Shown: piece after piece, positions 42,153 to 51,056 of the stretch | Layout: the number at the start of each line of letters is the position of its first letter | Position numbering within the stretch: position 1 is the stretch's first letter | Source of the DNA: Pseudomonadota bacterium | Lineage (GTDB): Bacteria > Desulfobacterota > Binatia > UBA9968 | Reading direction: 5' to 3' | DNA length: 64,000 bases | Assembly (NCBI GenBank): GCA_021324155.1 | Contig: JAJPJQ010000037.1 | Span: 100,427-164,426 of the forward strand | Notes under the pieces: generated by a model | Seen by the model: only the letters and a program-made list of their open reading frames with translations | The model's database searches: none | Told to the model about the DNA's origin: nothing | Made by a program: the position numbers and the translations under genes

Positions 42153-42542
42153 ATGATAGCTAGAGACATCATGACAAGGAACGTGATCACCGCCGACGCG
42201 GACACGCCCGTCCAGGAGCTGGCGCAACGCCTGCTGGCAAACGGCGTCAGCGGCGTGCCCGTCGTCGACCGGAGCGGCAAAATCCTCGGCGTCGTCTCAG
42301 AGGCCGATCTCCTCGCGAAGCGAGGCAAGCTCGCGCGGGACATCATGAGCGCGAAGATCTTTACGGTGCGGGAAGACGCATCGGTTGAAGACATCGCGGC
42401 GCTGATGAATGCCGAAAAGATCAAGCGCGTGCTGGTCGTCGGCGAAAAGGAGCTCGCCGGCATCGTCAGCCGGGCGGACATCGTCCGCGCGATCGCGCTC
42501 GGCGACTATGTGCCGCTGCGGACGCCGGTGTACGATTTATAG
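42153..42542 (+). CDS. Two-CBS-domain protein
   Basis: 129 residues from ATG at 42153 with AAGGAGG upstream. Two CBS units: MIARDIMTRNVITADADTPV to VVSEADLLA, and DIMSAKIFTVREDASVEDI to VSRADIVRAIA. CBS pairs bind adenosine nucleotides. As the third gene of the pfk-gap unit it may report energy charge to an unknown partner. Confidence 0.9.
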   Translation: MIARDIMTRNVITADADTPVQELAQRLLANGVSGVPVVDRSGKILGVVSEADLLAKRGKLARDIMSAKIFTVREDASVEDIAALMNAEKIKRVLVVGEKELAGIVSRADIVRAIALGDYVPLRTPVYDL

Positions 42543-42561
42543 AGGGAAAACGGCTAGCGCG

Positions 42562-42861
42562 TCAGAGAGATATCTCTTTCCTCATGCGCTCGTATTCTTC
42601 GCGGTCGATCTCACCCCGGGCGTAGCGCTGCTTGAGGATCGCCAGCGCGTCGCCGCTTTTGCGGTCGCGCCCGAGCGAGAGTATCAGGCGCACGATGAGC
42701 GTCACGCCGCCGATCAGAATCCCCCAGAAGAGAATCATCGCGATCAGCAGCACGAGGAGGCCCCACTTGCCGGACCAGGCGAGATGCCATTCCCATGGAC
42801 TCCGCTCCGGGCCGGGCCACCACTGCATTGCAAAATCGATAAGCGAACAAAGCCGCGCCAC
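42562..42861 (-). CDS. SHOCT domain-containing small membrane protein
   Basis: Up to 99 residues; MQWWPGPERSPWEWHLAWSG twelve codons in is an equally good start. One or two membrane segments (GLLVLLIAMILFWGILIGGV) then a C-terminal SHOCT unit, ALAILKQRYARGEIDREEYE. SHOCT helices act as oligomerisation tags on membrane or secreted proteins. Function unknown. Confidence 0.82.
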   Translation of the reverse strand: MARLCSLIDFAMQWWPGPERSPWEWHLAWSGKWGLLVLLIAMILFWGILIGGVTLIVRLILSLGRDRKSGDALAILKQRYARGEIDREEYERMRKEISL

Positions 42862-42923
42862 AGGTCTGAATATACGAAAATGGCGGCGCTAATGGTAGAG
42901 GCGGGTTACCGATGCGACGGGAA

Positions 42924-42951
42924 GAAAACGGAGAGGCAAAGGCCTCTCCGT
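42924..42951 (-). terminator. Intrinsic terminator of the small lipoprotein gene
   Basis: Stem acggagaggc / gcctctccgt (10 bp, loop of 4), followed on the minus strand by tttt. It lies about 40 nt after the stop of the lipoprotein at 42990. Confidence 0.8.
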
Positions 42952-42989
42952 CTCGACGCGACAGTTGCTGATTATCGCGTAAGCGTAAA

Positions 42990-43136
42990 TTAGTAGACGT
43001 CGACTCCTGCGCCCAGCGGAGCGACGCCGGCGCCGACGCCGTGCCCGCCGACTTCTACGCCGGCGGAAATACAGCCGGCGAGCGACAAGAGTGCTGCGAG
43101 AAGCGATGTCATCACAACGTATTTGAAGCTTTTCAT
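42990..43136 (-). CDS. 48-residue lipoprotein (below track length)
   Basis: MKSFKYVVMTSLLAALLSLA followed by GCISAGVEVGGHGVGAG and ending GAGVDVY. LAGC is a strict lipobox, and GGGGGTG lies upstream of the ATG. The mature part is only about 27 residues and glycine/valine-rich. It has its own terminator, so it is very likely expressed. Similar tiny glycine-rich lipoproteins occur in many proteobacteria without known function. Confidence 0.75.
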   Translation of the reverse strand: MKSFKYVVMTSLLAALLSLAGCISAGVEVGGHGVGAGVAPLGAGVDVY

Positions 43137-43300
43137 TGTTCTTCACCCCCTAAGAAATATTTTCGTCCGACGGCATGCCATATCAATGCCGGTTAATACC
43201 CGAGCAGCGCTATCGCGCCTTGATCGCAAGCTAAAGCAGCAAGGGTCCCAGCGCGATTTGCAGGTTCGAGCCTGCGAGGCACGGAAAACCCTGCAAGTAT

Positions 43301-43507
43301 TTAGTTGTAGAGTATTTTTACCCGCGACCAGGCCGTTGAGCTAGAAATGGACGGAGGAGAATCGTTTTCGATTATGTCTTCGAGAGCGAGACTCGCCAGT
43401 AAGTACGCGAGATGCTTGTCTTTGCAGACTTCAAGCGCCGCACCGCTGACCGCGGCGATCAGCTCGCCGAGAGTCGTATTCAGTTTGTGTTTGCCGCCGT
43501 TCTTCAT
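43301..43507 (-). CDS. Hypothetical protein
   Basis: 68 residues from ATG at 43507 with GGAGGA upstream, preferred over the TTG at 43600 in the track. MKNGGKHKLNTTLGELIAAV and LEVCKDKHLAYLLASLALED are helical; the tail SSSTAWSRVKILYN is probably disordered. No family recognised. The gap 43137-43300 holds no gene. Confidence 0.6.
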   Translation of the reverse strand: MKNGGKHKLNTTLGELIAAVSGAALEVCKDKHLAYLLASLALEDIIENDSPPSISSSTAWSRVKILYN

Positions 43508-43586
43508 CGCTCCTCCTCTGGGCGTCGATGCCTCGGCGATAGGATGAGCAATGTTCGTGCCGCAACGGCGGCAAAGAACCGCGCGT

Positions 43587-43988
43587 TTATTCCACGACAA
43601 AGCGGAACGCGCGTTCTTTCACGCCGGCGACGTTTTGTACGATGACTTCGACCCCGCGCATGTTGACGCGCGGAAACACCACGGTCATTTCGCGATGCCG
43701 CCCGTCGCCCTTGTTCTCCACCGTCGTCGGCGCATACGTTTTTTCGCCGGCGCGGAGGAGAACCGACGATCTAAGATCATACCTGTCGAGATTGGCCGAC
43801 GAGGCATCGAGGGTGATTTCGAACCTGAGCTGATCGGGCGGATCGGGGTTGCGATGCGTGACCTTGACGGTCACGCCGCCGGAAGACTGCGTGGAAGTTG
43901 AAATCGACGACGCCGCGCCGTAGGCGACGGCGGCGGTCAAAACAACGGCGACGACTGCGGTCAGAAATGGCTTGAAGCGAACCATCAA
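43587..43988 (-). CDS. Secreted hypothetical protein
   Basis: 133 residues with a signal peptide (PFLTAVVAVVLTAAVAYGA). The mature protein, with VTVKVTHRNPDPPDQLRFEI and PTTVENKGDGRHREMTVVFP, looks like a small beta-sandwich. The start MMVRF has GGAGGA upstream. No named family. It overlaps the upstream frame of the 68-residue gene only in non-coding sequence. Confidence 0.7.
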   Translation of the reverse strand: MMVRFKPFLTAVVAVVLTAAVAYGAASSISTSTQSSGGVTVKVTHRNPDPPDQLRFEITLDASSANLDRYDLRSSVLLRAGEKTYAPTTVENKGDGRHREMTVVFPRVNMRGVEVIVQNVAGVKERAFRFVVE

Positions 43989-44015
43989 TGATGTCCTCCT
44001 TGCTTCCGTTTCCGC

Positions 44016-45140
44016 TCAGCCTCCCATTGAGACGCCGAGCATCGCGCCGACGCCGTACGTGATCGCCGACGCCAAGAGACCGATGGCGAGCATTCTGAAT
44101 CCGCTCGCGAACGGTCCGCGGGCGGTGAACAGCGACAACACGGCGCCGATGCCGAATAGCATGAGCGAGCTTACGCCGGCGCTCGCGACGAGCGCGCTCT
44201 TGCCGTCGATGAAGAAGAACGGCGCCACCGGAACGATCGCGCCGGCGACGAAGGCAAGAAACGAGCTGAATGCCGCCGCCCACGGCGAGCCGAGCTCCGA
44301 CGGGTCGAGCCCCAGCTCTTCGCGCGCCAGCGCGTCGAGCGCCGTTTCCGGTCTTGCGATCATCCGGCGCGCGAGATCCGCCGCTTCCGCCTTCGGAATG
44401 CCTTTGGCCTGATATAAAAGCGCCAGCTCCTCCTCTTCTTCTTTGGGATCGGCTATGAGCTCATCTTTTTCCAACGCGATCTGCTTCTCGAACAACTCCC
44501 TTTGCGCGGACATCGAGACGAATTCGCCCGCTGCCATCGAAAACGCTCCGGCGAGCAGTCCGGCGATCCCGGCAAGCAGAATGTAGGCGGAGCTTGCGAG
44601 GGCGCCGGCGAAGCCCATCACCAGACTGAAGTTCGAGACCAGGCCGTCGTTGATGCCGAAAACAGCGGCGCGGAGCGTGCCGCCGCGCCCTGTGCGGTGC
44701 CACGCTTCGCGGTGCATGATCGCCTGAGCGCCGGTGCCGTGCTGTAAATTCTCGAGCGTCTGGCGATGCGCCTTTTCCTCTTCCGGCAGGCCCACCGCCT
44801 CCGGCTGCCCGGCATAGCGGTTTTCGTCGCGGCTCTCGATGCCGCTCACGATCGGCAGCACGCGCTCGGTGCCGAAGAGACGCGCGAAGAATCCCAGCAT
44901 CTTGATGCGCGCGCTCGTAGCGTAGTCGGGCACCGGCGCGCCGGAGGATCTCAAAAGCCCCGCCCAGCGCTTGGCGTGGCGCTCTTCGGCACGCGCAAGC
45001 TGCTCGAAGACCGCCGCGCGCTTGCTATCTTTCTCGAGCGACGCGAGCGTTCGATAAAGCGCGATGCCGTCCATTTCCGCCAGATAATTGTTTCGGTACC
45101 GCTCGACGTCGGCGGTTGAAGTTGTTTGGTTCGCCTGCAA
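44016..45140 (-). CDS. Ferritin-like / VIT1-CCC1 fusion transporter (MbfA-like)
   Basis: 374 residues. The first 140 form a ferritin-like domain with metal ligands (NYLAEMDGIALYRTL, ARAEERHAKRW, EEEKAHRQTL). The rest is a VIT1/CCC1 membrane domain with FGINDGLVSNFSLVMGFAGA and FSMAAGEFVSMSAQRELFEK. Known as MbfA/erythrin-VIT in other bacteria, it exports iron or manganese and protects against iron and peroxide stress. Confidence 0.92.
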   Translation of the reverse strand: MQANQTTSTADVERYRNNYLAEMDGIALYRTLASLEKDSKRAAVFEQLARAEERHAKRWAGLLRSSGAPVPDYATSARIKMLGFFARLFGTERVLPIVSGIESRDENRYAGQPEAVGLPEEEKAHRQTLENLQHGTGAQAIMHREAWHRTGRGGTLRAAVFGINDGLVSNFSLVMGFAGALASSAYILLAGIAGLLAGAFSMAAGEFVSMSAQRELFEKQIALEKDELIADPKEEEEELALLYQAKGIPKAEAADLARRMIARPETALDALAREELGLDPSELGSPWAAAFSSFLAFVAGAIVPVAPFFFIDGKSALVASAGVSSLMLFGIGAVLSLFTARGPFASGFRMLAIGLLASAITYGVGAMLGVSMGG

Positions 45141-45351
45141 TTCGTGCGCCCCCGCGCTCCAAGAAACCGGCCTAACGGCCGTTCTACAATTGTCGCATAT
45201 CCTCGCGGCTGGCTGTAGGGGATTCCCTCAGAAATGTAGGGGTTTCCCCACGAACAGGTCACACGCTCTGAGCAGAACATATGCCTACCGGCGAAGAAAA
45301 CTACTAACAATTCCAGTATTTCGCGCAGATCGACTCGCATCCTTAAGTGCT

Positions 45352-45368
45352 GCGGCATACTTCTTGCG
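45352..45368 (+). promoter_or_regulatory. Possible sigma-54 promoter
   Basis: cGGCATacttctTGC keeps the GG-N10-GC core (GG at 45354, GC at 45366). It lies about 27 nt upstream of the GTG of the DksA-like gene. The gap 45141-45394 also holds two copies of tgtagggg-TTCCC. No enhancer-binding protein gene is near. Confidence 0.3.
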
Positions 45369-45394
45369 GCGAGTTCCTGTCGAAAGGAGGAGCG

Positions 45395-45712
45395 GTGAAC
45401 CCCATAACCCTCAAACGATACGAAGAGACTCTCATGAAGCGCAGGCACGAGATCCTGCCCGTCTTGCGGCACCTTTCATCCGAGAGCCGTGGCGCATCGC
45501 CCGCCGCGATCGGGAACGGCGGGAATTGCGGCGAGGCGTTTTTGACGGATCGCCTGGCTGCGGTTTACGAGCGCGAGCTCGACGACATTGAGACCGCGCT
45601 GGACCGCATCCGCACCGGCACATTCGGGTACTGCCGCGCGTGCCACCAGCCGATCGAGCCGCCGCGCCTCGAGCGCTTTCCGCGCGCCGAGTTCTGCCAG
45701 CGCTGCAAATAG
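45395..45712 (+). CDS. DksA/TraR family zinc-finger protein
   Basis: 105 residues from GTG at 45395 with AAAGGAGG upstream. Coiled-coil region (AVYERELDDIETALDRI) and the zinc finger FGYCRACHQPIEPPRLERFP-..-CQRC, with all four cysteines. The acidic tip typical of true DksA (DxxDxA) is not seen, so it is more TraR/YbiI-like. It likely binds RNA polymerase. Cys cluster is intact. Confidence 0.87.
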   Translation: MNPITLKRYEETLMKRRHEILPVLRHLSSESRGASPAAIGNGGNCGEAFLTDRLAAVYERELDDIETALDRIRTGTFGYCRACHQPIEPPRLERFPRAEFCQRCK

Positions 45713-45812
45713 CCGGAAGAAGTCGACAGCCTTGAGTCCACCAAGGCGCGTCGTCGTTCCCGTTAAAACCTATTTAGTTGCGGGTCGAACGGAAGCGGAT
45801 TAGTTTAACCAT

Positions 45813-48794
45813 GTGGTGCGAAAGTCACTTTCGGCCATCCGCCGACTCCTGACAAAAAGCCCCTCCCCCGCGGCTGCGCGCGCCCATTTAGGCCGTCTGC
45901 TTGATTCGGCGGGGCCTGACAGTCTGGCGCGGCTCCCGGCCGAAGATTTGCCGCTGCTCGCGCGGCTGCTCGGCGGAAGCGGTTTTCTAAGCGACGTCTT
46001 GATTCGTCAGGGAGACTCCTGGCCGGAAGTCTTTCATCGCCAGATACATATCGGACAGAAGAGCGCGGACGAGCATGCCGCCGCGATCGCCGCCGCGCTC
46101 GATGCCGACGCCGAACTCGGCGTCGCCGCCGCGCTGCGCCGCCACAAACAGCTCGAATACCTCCGCATCGGCGCGCGCGACCTGCGCCCGGAACAAGCAG
46201 TCGAAGAAACGATGCGTGAGCTTTCGGCGCTCGCGGACGGATCCTTGGACATCGCGTATCGTTGCGGCCGCGCCGCCGTCGAGCGCAATTTCGGCCGCCT
46301 CGAAATCGATGGACGGCCACAGCAATTCGTCGTGATCGGGATGGGAAAACTGGGCGGCGGCGAGCTCAACTTTAGCTCGGACATCGATCTCATCTATTTA
46401 TACGAAGAAGACGAAGGCGAGAGCTCCGGCGGCCTAAAAGGAAAGCTCCCCGCGCGCGATTTTTTCTCGCGCGTGGCGGAGGCGATCACGCGGACCATGA
46501 GCGAGATCACCCCGGACGGCTTCGTCTTCCGCACCGACTTGAGGCTGCGCCCGTTCGGCAGCCAGGGGCCGATCGTCCAATCCGTCGCCTCGGCGCTCAT
46601 GTATTACGAATCGTGGGGTCAGACGTGGGAGCGCTCGGCGCTCATCAAGGCGCGGTCCGCCGCCGGCGACGTCGCGCTCGGCGAACGATTTCTCCGCGAG
46701 CTCGAGCCGTTCATCTATCGCCGTTATCTGGACTTCAGCACCGTCGAGGAGCTGCGTGAGATGAAAGGCCGGATCGAGCGCGAGCTGCTCGCGCCGTCCC
46801 ACGAGACGCGCAACGTCAAGCTGGGGCATGGCGGAATTCGAGAAGTGGAATTTTTTACCCAGGCGCTGCAGCTGTTGAACGGCGGCAAAGAACCCGCGGT
46901 GCGCGATCCGAACACGCTCGGCGCGCTTACGCGGCTCGCGGAGCGCGGCTTCATACCTGAAAGCGAGCGCGAGAGCCTCGGCCGCGCCTATCGTTTTCTG
47001 CGGCAAGTCGAGCACAAGGTCCAAATGGTCCAGGAGGCGCACAGTCACACAATCCCCGAAGGCGAAGCGGAAGAGACCGCGCTCGCCCGCCGCTTGGGCT
47101 ACGTAAAAAGCCGCGGCGGCAGCGAGCGGGAGCTTTTCTGGCGCGATTTCACGGCCAACACGTCGGCCGTGCGCGCCGCCTTCGACCGGCTGTTCCACGG
47201 CGCGGCGAAAGAAATGCGCGCCGAAGAGCTTTCCCCCTGGGAAACCATATGGGCGAAGCTCGAGGACGAGCGCGGCGTCGTCGCGGAGCTTCAGTCGCTC
47301 GGCTTCGCCGATCCGGAGCGCGCCTGCCATGACCTCGTAATGATCCGTGACGGCGACGCGCCGCCGGAGCCGCGCCGCCTCCGCATCATGCGGCTCTTGG
47401 GACCGGCGCTGCTCGAAGCGATCGCGCGGTCGCCGGCGCCCGAGCGCGCGTTGTTCAATCTCGCGGAGCTGAGCCGCCGGTTGGGCGGCCGGACGGGATT
47501 TCTCTCGCTGCTCGCCGAGAATCCGAAGACGATGCGCCTGCTGGTCGATCTCTTCGCCGGCAGCCAGTACCTGACAGACCTATTTCTCGAGCGGCGCGAA
47601 CTGGTCGACAGCCTGCTCCGCGCCGACCTCGTGACGCCGCGGAAATCCGCCGCCGAGATCCGCCGCACCCTGCTGGCCGCCGCGGAAGACGCCGACGATA
47701 TCGAGGCGAAGCTCAACGCGCTGCGCCGGGGCAAGAGCGAAGAGCTCCTTCGCATCGGACTTCACGATCTCGGCAGCGAGCTCTCGCTCGAAGATGTGTT
47801 CGCCGAGCTCACCGCTCTCGCCGACGCGAGTCTCGACGCGGCGCTCGCGCTCGCGACGGCGGACATCGAATCGAAGCACGGGCGGCTCGCGCCCGGCCGT
47901 TTCGCCGTGCTCGGTATGGGGAAGCTCGGCGGCCGCGAGATCGATTACGGCTCGGATCTGGACTTGATATTCGTCTACGACGCGGAAGACGACGCGCGGA
48001 GCGACGGCGCCCCGGGCGCCGCGATCGACGCGCACGACTACTACGTGCGCTTGGGGCAGAAGCTCATCACGTTCCTAACCGCGCCGATGGAAGAAGGCGT
48101 GCTGTACCGCATCGACATGCGCCTCCGCCCTTCCGGCCGCGTCGGCCCGGTCGTCTCCTCACTCGCCGCCTTCCGACACTATCACGCGACCAGCTCGGAG
48201 CTGTGGGAGCGCCAGGCGCTCGTCAAGCTGCGCGCCGCGGCGGGCGACCTCTCGCTCGGCGGCGAAGCGGAAGAGATCGCGCGCGGCTTTGCCTACGGCA
48301 AGGGTCTGGGGGACGAAGACATCGCGATGATCGATCACCTGCGGACGCGCATGGAAAACGAGCTCGCTAAGGAAAGCGCGCAGCGCTTCAATTTGAAAAA
48401 AGGCATGGGCGGTCTCGTCGATATCGAGTTTCTGACGCAGATGCTCCAGCTCAAGCACGGCGGCGGCAGAGCGCCGATTCAAACACAGGGCACTCTCGAC
48501 GCCTTGCGCGCGCTGGGCGCCGAGCGGATCATCGGCGCCGAAGAGTATCGGCTGCTGTCCGACGGCTACTTATTTCTCAGGCGGCTCGATCATCGCCTGC
48601 GGCTCGAGCGCAACGAATCGCTCGATGTTCTGGAGCGCGATCCGGCTCGATTGCAACAGACCGCGCTGGGGTTAGGATACAAGGGGAAAAAAGATAACCG
48701 CGCCGGCAAGCGGCTGCTCGAAGATTACGAGAAGCTGAGGAAGAAAATACGCCGGTGCTACGAGAAAAGATTTAGAGCAGAAAAGCAATACTAA
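45813..48794 (+). CDS. glnE: Bifunctional glutamine synthetase adenylyltransferase/deadenylase
   Basis: 993 residues from GTG at 45813. Two nucleotidyltransferase modules: VIGMGKLGGGELNFSSDIDL near residue 175 and VLGMGKLGGREIDYGSDLDL near 705, each followed by helical PII-response domains (GHGGIREVEFFTQALQ, KGMGGLVDIEFLTQML). It adds and removes AMP on GlnA under PII control. glnA and glnB are not in the window. Full length. Confidence 0.95.
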   Translation: MVRKSLSAIRRLLTKSPSPAAARAHLGRLLDSAGPDSLARLPAEDLPLLARLLGGSGFLSDVLIRQGDSWPEVFHRQIHIGQKSADEHAAAIAAALDADAELGVAAALRRHKQLEYLRIGARDLRPEQAVEETMRELSALADGSLDIAYRCGRAAVERNFGRLEIDGRPQQFVVIGMGKLGGGELNFSSDIDLIYLYEEDEGESSGGLKGKLPARDFFSRVAEAITRTMSEITPDGFVFRTDLRLRPFGSQGPIVQSVASALMYYESWGQTWERSALIKARSAAGDVALGERFLRELEPFIYRRYLDFSTVEELREMKGRIERELLAPSHETRNVKLGHGGIREVEFFTQALQLLNGGKEPAVRDPNTLGALTRLAERGFIPESERESLGRAYRFLRQVEHKVQMVQEAHSHTIPEGEAEETALARRLGYVKSRGGSERELFWRDFTANTSAVRAAFDRLFHGAAKEMRAEELSPWETIWAKLEDERGVVAELQSLGFADPERACHDLVMIRDGDAPPEPRRLRIMRLLGPALLEAIARSPAPERALFNLAELSRRLGGRTGFLSLLAENPKTMRLLVDLFAGSQYLTDLFLERRELVDSLLRADLVTPRKSAAEIRRTLLAAAEDADDIEAKLNALRRGKSEELLRIGLHDLGSELSLEDVFAELTALADASLDAALALATADIESKHGRLAPGRFAVLGMGKLGGREIDYGSDLDLIFVYDAEDDARSDGAPGAAIDAHDYYVRLGQKLITFLTAPMEEGVLYRIDMRLRPSGRVGPVVSSLAAFRHYHATSSELWERQALVKLRAAAGDLSLGGEAEEIARGFAYGKGLGDEDIAMIDHLRTRMENELAKESAQRFNLKKGMGGLVDIEFLTQMLQLKHGGGRAPIQTQGTLDALRALGAERIIGAEEYRLLSDGYLFLRRLDHRLRLERNESLDVLERDPARLQQTALGLGYKGKKDNRAGKRLLEDYEKLRKKIRRCYEKRFRAEKQY

Positions 48795-48818
48795 TCGGAG
48801 TGAGGGCAACCGCGGACT

Positions 48819-49520
48819 TTACTTTCCGCCCGTTTCGTTTTTCTGCAATCCGACGAGCGCCATTGCGGCGGCCTGCTGCTCGGACTGCTTTTTGCTCGGT
48901 CCTTCGCCGCGGCCGAGCATCTTGCCGCCGACGAAGATCTCCGTCACGAAACGTTTTTCATGGTCTGGCCCCGTCTCGCCGACGAGCTTGTACACCGGCG
49001 GCTCGTGGAAAAGCATCTGGCTGATCTCCTGCAGCCGCGTCTTATAATCCTCGTGGCCGAGTTTTCTCCCGGCAATGTCGCTGTCGAAATAGCGCTCGAT
49101 CACGCGCCGGGCCGGCTCGTAGCCGCCGTCCCAGTAGACGGCGCCGACGACCGCCTCGAATGCACCCGCGAGGATCGATCTTTTCGCTCTGCCGCCACTC
49201 CGCTCTTCGCCCTTGCCGATGCGCAGCGCCTCGCCGAGCTTCAGCCGCGCCGCCTTCTCCGCCAGCGCGGAGGAGTTGACCAACGCGGCGCGCATTTTGG
49301 AAAGATCGCCTTCACTCTTGTCGGGAAAGTGGCGCATGAGCAGGTCGCTTACGGCGAGGTCGAGCACGGCGTCGCCCAGGAATTCCAGGGTCTCGTTGTG
49401 CGTACCGGGCTGCCCGCGGCCGTAGGAAACATGGGTCAGCGCGCGCAGCAAAGCTTCGGGATGAGAGAAGGAGTAGCCCAGCTGCTTTTGCAGCGAAGTT
49501 AGATTCGATTCGCGCGCCAC
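48819..49520 (-). CDS. rnc: Ribonuclease III
   Basis: 233 residues. Catalytic motif NETLEFLGDAVLDLAVSDLL, ILAGAFEAVVGAVYWDGGYE, and a C-terminal dsRNA-binding domain (DYKTRLQEISQMLFHEPPVY to KKQSEQQAAAMALVGL). It processes rRNA and mRNA. It converges on glnE and is the last gene of the conserved cluster. Confidence 0.96.
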   Translation of the reverse strand: MARESNLTSLQKQLGYSFSHPEALLRALTHVSYGRGQPGTHNETLEFLGDAVLDLAVSDLLMRHFPDKSEGDLSKMRAALVNSSALAEKAARLKLGEALRIGKGEERSGGRAKRSILAGAFEAVVGAVYWDGGYEPARRVIERYFDSDIAGRKLGHEDYKTRLQEISQMLFHEPPVYKLVGETGPDHEKRFVTEIFVGGKMLGRGEGPSKKQSEQQAAAMALVGLQKNETGGK

Positions 49521-49594
49521 GTTCGGCCTTCCTTCAGGGATGGCTGCGCCATGATCTTAGCACTCCCGACGTTTTCGCAGGGAATTCCGCGAAA

Positions 49595-50872
49595 TCAGGC
49601 GATCGTGCCGACGAGGGCGCCGTCTTGGAAACTTTCGACGGCGACCTCGATCTCGTCGTTGACCTGTCCCGCGTTGGCAGCGACGGTCAGATAATTTCTG
49701 CTGTAGCCCGTAAGCGCTCCGTTTTTCGCCCGGCTCTCGAGCAAAACCTGAAGCCGTCGCCCGACGAAGCTCCGGGCGAAAAACTTTTTCTTCCGCGCGC
49801 CGAGCTCGCGCAGCTTTTTCGCCCGCTCTTTTTTCACCGCCGGCGGCACATGTCCTCCGAGCGCGGCGGCGGGAGTTCCGGAGCGAACGGAATAAGGAAA
49901 TACGTGGAAATAAGTTAGCGGCAGCGCCGCGAAGTATTCCATCTGGCGCTCGAAATCGGCCTCGCTCTCGCCTGGAAAGCCGACGATGATGTCGCTGCCG
50001 AGCGCCGCGTCCGGCAGCAGCTCGCGGGCGCGGACGATGATGTCGCGGTAATACGCGGTATCGTAGTTCCGTCGCATCGCCTTCAAGATGCGATCGTCGC
50101 CGGCCTGCGCGCAGATATGAAGATGCGGACAGAGAACGTCCGACCTCGCGACAAGATTGAGCAGCCGCTCGGGAACCTCGCGCGGATCGAGCGAGCTCAG
50201 GCGCAGGCGGCGCAGGGGACTTTTTTCCAGTATCATTTCGACCAGCGCCGTCAGGTCCAGGCGCGGCGTGAGATCGCGCCCGTAGCCGCCGAGATGGATG
50301 CCCGTGAGAACGATCTCGCGATAACCTCGCTCGGCCAGTGCGGCGATTTCGCCGATTATCGTTTCAGGCGCGACGCTGCGCGATAGCCCGCGCGCGGTCG
50401 GGATGATGCAGTAGGTGCACGAATAATCGCAGCCTTCCTGGATCTTCAAGAACGCGCGCGTGTGGCCGGGGAGCGCCCGCGCGCCGAGCACCGGCACGCC
50501 GCGCTCGCGCTGAACGTCGGCGACGGAAATCTTTGGTGTCCCGTCCTGCTCGATGCAGCGGACAAGATCGTCCATGCGGTTTAGCCCGACGACGTAGTCC
50601 ACGTCGGGCACGCGCGCGACTTCCCCGGGGCTCACCTGCGCGTAGCAGCCGGTGACGAGCACCCGCGCGGCCGGACTGCGGCGCTTCGCGCGCCGGACAA
50701 GCTGTCGCGCCTCCCAGTCCGCGCGGTCGGTCACGGTGCAGGCGTTGACGATATAGAAATCCGCCTCGTCCTCGAACGGCACGATCGCGTGCCGCTCCTC
50801 CAGCCGCGATTGGATCACGGCGGAATCGTACTGGTTGATCTTGCAGCCGAGCGTGGTGATGGCGATGCGCAT
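49595..50872 (-). CDS. mtaB: tRNA t6A37 methylthiotransferase
   Basis: 425 residues. N-terminal UPF0004 domain (TLGCKINQYDSAVIQSRL, NACTVTDRADWEARQLVR), radical-SAM cysteines in EGCDYSCTYCIIP, and a C-terminal TRAM domain. The TLGCK and ACTVT forms are those of MtaB rather than MiaB or RimO. It adds a methylthio group to ct6A/t6A37 in tRNA. Upstream gap 50873-51026 carries dispersed AT-rich repeats. Confidence 0.93.
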   Translation of the reverse strand: MRIAITTLGCKINQYDSAVIQSRLEERHAIVPFEDEADFYIVNACTVTDRADWEARQLVRRAKRRSPAARVLVTGCYAQVSPGEVARVPDVDYVVGLNRMDDLVRCIEQDGTPKISVADVQRERGVPVLGARALPGHTRAFLKIQEGCDYSCTYCIIPTARGLSRSVAPETIIGEIAALAERGYREIVLTGIHLGGYGRDLTPRLDLTALVEMILEKSPLRRLRLSSLDPREVPERLLNLVARSDVLCPHLHICAQAGDDRILKAMRRNYDTAYYRDIIVRARELLPDAALGSDIIVGFPGESEADFERQMEYFAALPLTYFHVFPYSVRSGTPAAALGGHVPPAVKKERAKKLRELGARKKKFFARSFVGRRLQVLLESRAKNGALTGYSRNYLTVAANAGQVNDEIEVAVESFQDGALVGTIA

Positions 50873-50977
50873 GTCTTCGCTGCGCTCACAGTCCCCGATT
50901 ACAAATCTCAGGTCTCAAAGAAGAGGGTCTGCCCTGTGTCCCTTCGATTCGCTTAGAATCTCTTCTTCGCTCAGAAT

Positions 50978-51056
50978 CTCAAATCAGAAATTTCAAATCT
51001 CGGACGCCATGAAGCCGGGCTTCAATTTATATGAAATTTGAAATCTGAGATTTGAG
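50978..51056. repeat. AT-rich imperfect inverted repeat reaching into mnmA
   Basis: ctcaaatcagaaatttcaaa on the left and atttgaaatctgagatttga on the right, with gaagccgggcttc in between. The right arm supplies the last codons of mnmA (LDLKSQISNFI). The same words are common dispersed repeats in environmental genomes. Confidence 0.65.

Noticed and set aside
43255-43290. tRNA-like T-arm (gcaggttcgagcctgc)
   Set aside because: The loop is one base short and no acceptor, D or anticodon arms could be fitted around it; it is just a hairpin.
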